From: Muribaculaceae bacterium
Lineage (GTDB): Bacteria; Bacteroidota; Bacteroidia; Bacteroidales; Muribaculaceae
Direction: 5' to 3'
NCBI GenBank assembly: GCA_029059965.1
Contig: JAIDUY010000010.1
Location: forward strand, 1 to 6,506
Length of the DNA stretch: 6,506 bases
Shown here: piece after piece, positions 5,160 to 6,506 of the stretch
How the letters are laid out: every line of letters begins with the position of its first letter
Position numbering within the stretch: position 1 is the stretch's first letter
Made by a program: the position numbers and the translations under genes
Notes under the pieces: generated by a model
What the model was told of the DNA's origin: nothing
The model's input: the letters and a program-made list of their open reading frames with translations, nothing else
Databases searched by the model: none

Positions 5160-6506
5160 TCAGAACTCGACCGAGAGGCGGACGTTGAACTGGCGCCGTG
5201 TGAGGTAGTTGGGCACGGCGTACTGGATGTCGTTGACGTCGGTCACCCAGTAGTAGGAGCTGACGTTGCTTATGTCGAGCAGGTTGAACACGTCCACGCC
5301 GAGCCACACGCTCTTGAGGTGGCGCAGCCAGCCGCTTCGCTGTCCGCCGTCGGGCAGGGGAGTGACAAGTCCGTAGGCCAGGCCGATGTCGACGCGCTTG
5401 TAGGCCGGGGCACGGAAGTAGCCCTTGTCGCGGCTGCCGCGGGGAGCGGTGGTGGGCAGGCCGTCGGAGAAGATGCCGCGCAGGTTGAACTTAAGCTTGG
5501 GGAACTTGGGGAAGTAGTCGGTGAAGAACAGAGCCATGGAGTAGCGCTGGTCGGTGGGTCGCGGCACCTTGACGCCGTTGAGCGTCTCCTGCGTCTTCAT
5601 CAGCGAAAAGCTTATCCACGAGTCGGTTCCCTGCACGAACTGGCCGAAGAGCTTGAAGTCGACGCCCGTCGTGAAGCCTTTGGTGAGGTTCTGTCCGGCG
5701 TAGACAATCTTGAGGTTGTCGATTTCGTAGGGGATGAGGTTGCCCAATGCCTTGTAGTAGGCCTCGCCGGTGAGCTTGAAGGGGCGCCCCATGGCGCGGA
5801 AAGTGTAGTCGGCTCCGGCGATGAGCTGGAATGAGCGCTGGCTCTTTATGTCCTTGTTGAGCAGGATGGTGATGTTGCCGTCGGCATCCTCGACGGGCTG
5901 GCGGTATTCCTTGTAGAAGGGGCTCTGGTAGTAGAGTCCGGTGGCGAATCGCAGAGCCAGGCGCGGGTTGGCGTCGGGCACGAAGCCGAGGCTGAGTCGC
6001 GGGCTGACAAGGAACTCGCGGTTGAAGTCCCAGTAGCTCATGCGTATGCCGCCGTTGATGTTGAGGTATCCCTTGGATGTGCTCAGGCGGTAGGTGTCCT
6101 GCACGTAGAAGCTCATGCGCGAGGTGGAGATGTCGTGCTTCGAGCCAAGGTTGTAGACCACCTTGAGGGCGTCGGGGTCGAAGGGCAGCGAGTAGCCCGC
6201 CGAGTCGCGCAGCTCCCACTCGCGTGCGCGGTCGTGTATGCGCTCGTGGTTGAATGTGAATCCGTAGCTGAGGTTGTGCTTGCCGATGCCCGTGGCGCCG
6301 CGCAGGCCCAGTGAGAGCACCGAGGCGCGCATGCGGTTGCGGGCGTGCTCGTGGTAGCGACCCACGCCGAGCTCGCCGCCGACGCTGCCCTCGCCGTTGC
6401 TGTCGCCGCCCGTTCCGGCCTGGTCGAGCCAGTATTCGCCCGAGATGTCGTAGGCCACGAGCTCGTTGGTCAGGTAGCCCGAGGCGAGGAGGCTGAATTC
6501 ATTGGC
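5160..6506 (-). CDS. TonB-dependent outer membrane receptor, C-terminal part, cut by window edge
   Basis: The last 448 residues of a TonB-dependent receptor are present; the reading frame is open to the window edge, so the N-terminus, plug and any signal peptide are missing. The visible part is all beta-barrel: alternating aromatic/polar strands such as SPRLSLGFVPD, RLALRFATGLYYQSP, FKLTGEAYYKALGNLIPYE and YKRVDIGLAY, a VWLGVDVFNLLDI segment near the end, and the C-terminal VRLSVEF with a terminal Phe needed for barrel assembly. Such receptors take up large or scarce substrates across the outer membrane using TonB-ExbBD energy. The substrate cannot be told from the barrel alone. It looks like the general Bacteroidetes receptor class, and no SusD-like partner gene follows it here. 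The codon at 6456-6458 (GTG) is internal, not the start. The next promoter lies within 30 bp after its stop. Confidence 0.93.
   Translation of the reverse strand, partial: ANEFSLLASGYLTNELVAYDISGEYWLDQAGTGGDSNGEGSVGGELGVGRYHEHARNRMRASVLSLGLRGATGIGKHNLSYGFTFNHERIHDRAREWELRDSAGYSLPFDPDALKVVYNLGSKHDISTSRMSFYVQDTYRLSTSKGYLNINGGIRMSYWDFNREFLVSPRLSLGFVPDANPRLALRFATGLYYQSPFYKEYRQPVEDADGNITILLNKDIKSQRSFQLIAGADYTFRAMGRPFKLTGEAYYKALGNLIPYEIDNLKIVYAGQNLTKGFTTGVDFKLFGQFVQGTDSWISFSLMKTQETLNGVKVPRPTDQRYSMALFFTDYFPKFPKLKFNLRGIFSDGLPTTAPRGSRDKGYFRAPAYKRVDIGLAYGLVTPLPDGGQRSGWLRHLKSVWLGVDVFNLLDISNVSSYYWVTDVNDIQYAVPNYLTRRQFNVRLSVEF

Noticed and set aside
5040..5834. Plus-strand open frame of 264 codons opposite the TonB-dependent receptor end
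   Set aside because: Antisense shadow of a well-supported beta-barrel. Its composition lacks any domain signal, and it runs across the promoter and structured region.

Overview
The window looks like a chromosomal segment of a GC-rich Bacteroidales genome, possibly from a Muribaculaceae-like gut bacterium; the exact family cannot be fixed from this much sequence. The lineage is suggested by three things. There is a phosphate-selective-porin-type (Porin_O_P) outer membrane protein and a TonB-dependent receptor of the kind common in Bacteroidetes. Gene starts lack strong Shine-Dalgarno sequences and have A/T-rich leaders. Promoters match the Bacteroidetes primary-sigma consensus (TTTG, about 19-21 nt, TAnnTTTG). 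Every gene I can support lies on the minus strand, so transcription runs from high to low coordinates.

Layout in transcription order. (1) Positions 6506-5160: the C-terminal part of a TonB-dependent outer membrane receptor, cut by the window edge. (2) Positions 5159-4846: a gene-free stretch of 314 bases. It holds a very good promoter followed by about 135 nt of strongly structured sequence ending in a short hairpin and a T-run. This is either a small non-coding RNA or a long structured leader. (3) Positions 4845-4020: a two-gene unit with a 79-residue Lys/Ala-rich helical protein and an overlapping GNAT-like acetyltransferase. (4) Positions 3965-2967: a Porin_O_P-type porin with its own promoter just after the preceding stop codon. 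(5) Positions 2808-1: two tandem, closely related Ser/Thr protein kinase genes separated by 47 bp. The first is complete: a cytoplasmic kinase domain, a Pro/Gly/Tyr-rich linker, one membrane helix and two extracytoplasmic YfaP/DUF2135-like beta modules. The second is cut by the window edge after 206 residues.

The most notable content is the tandem pair of receptor-like eukaryotic-type kinases, about 71% identical over the shared 206 residues without gaps and with a non-RD catalytic loop, and the candidate structured RNA between the receptor and the small-protein operon. The outer membrane genes and the kinases are neighbours, but nothing in the sequence shows that they work together.
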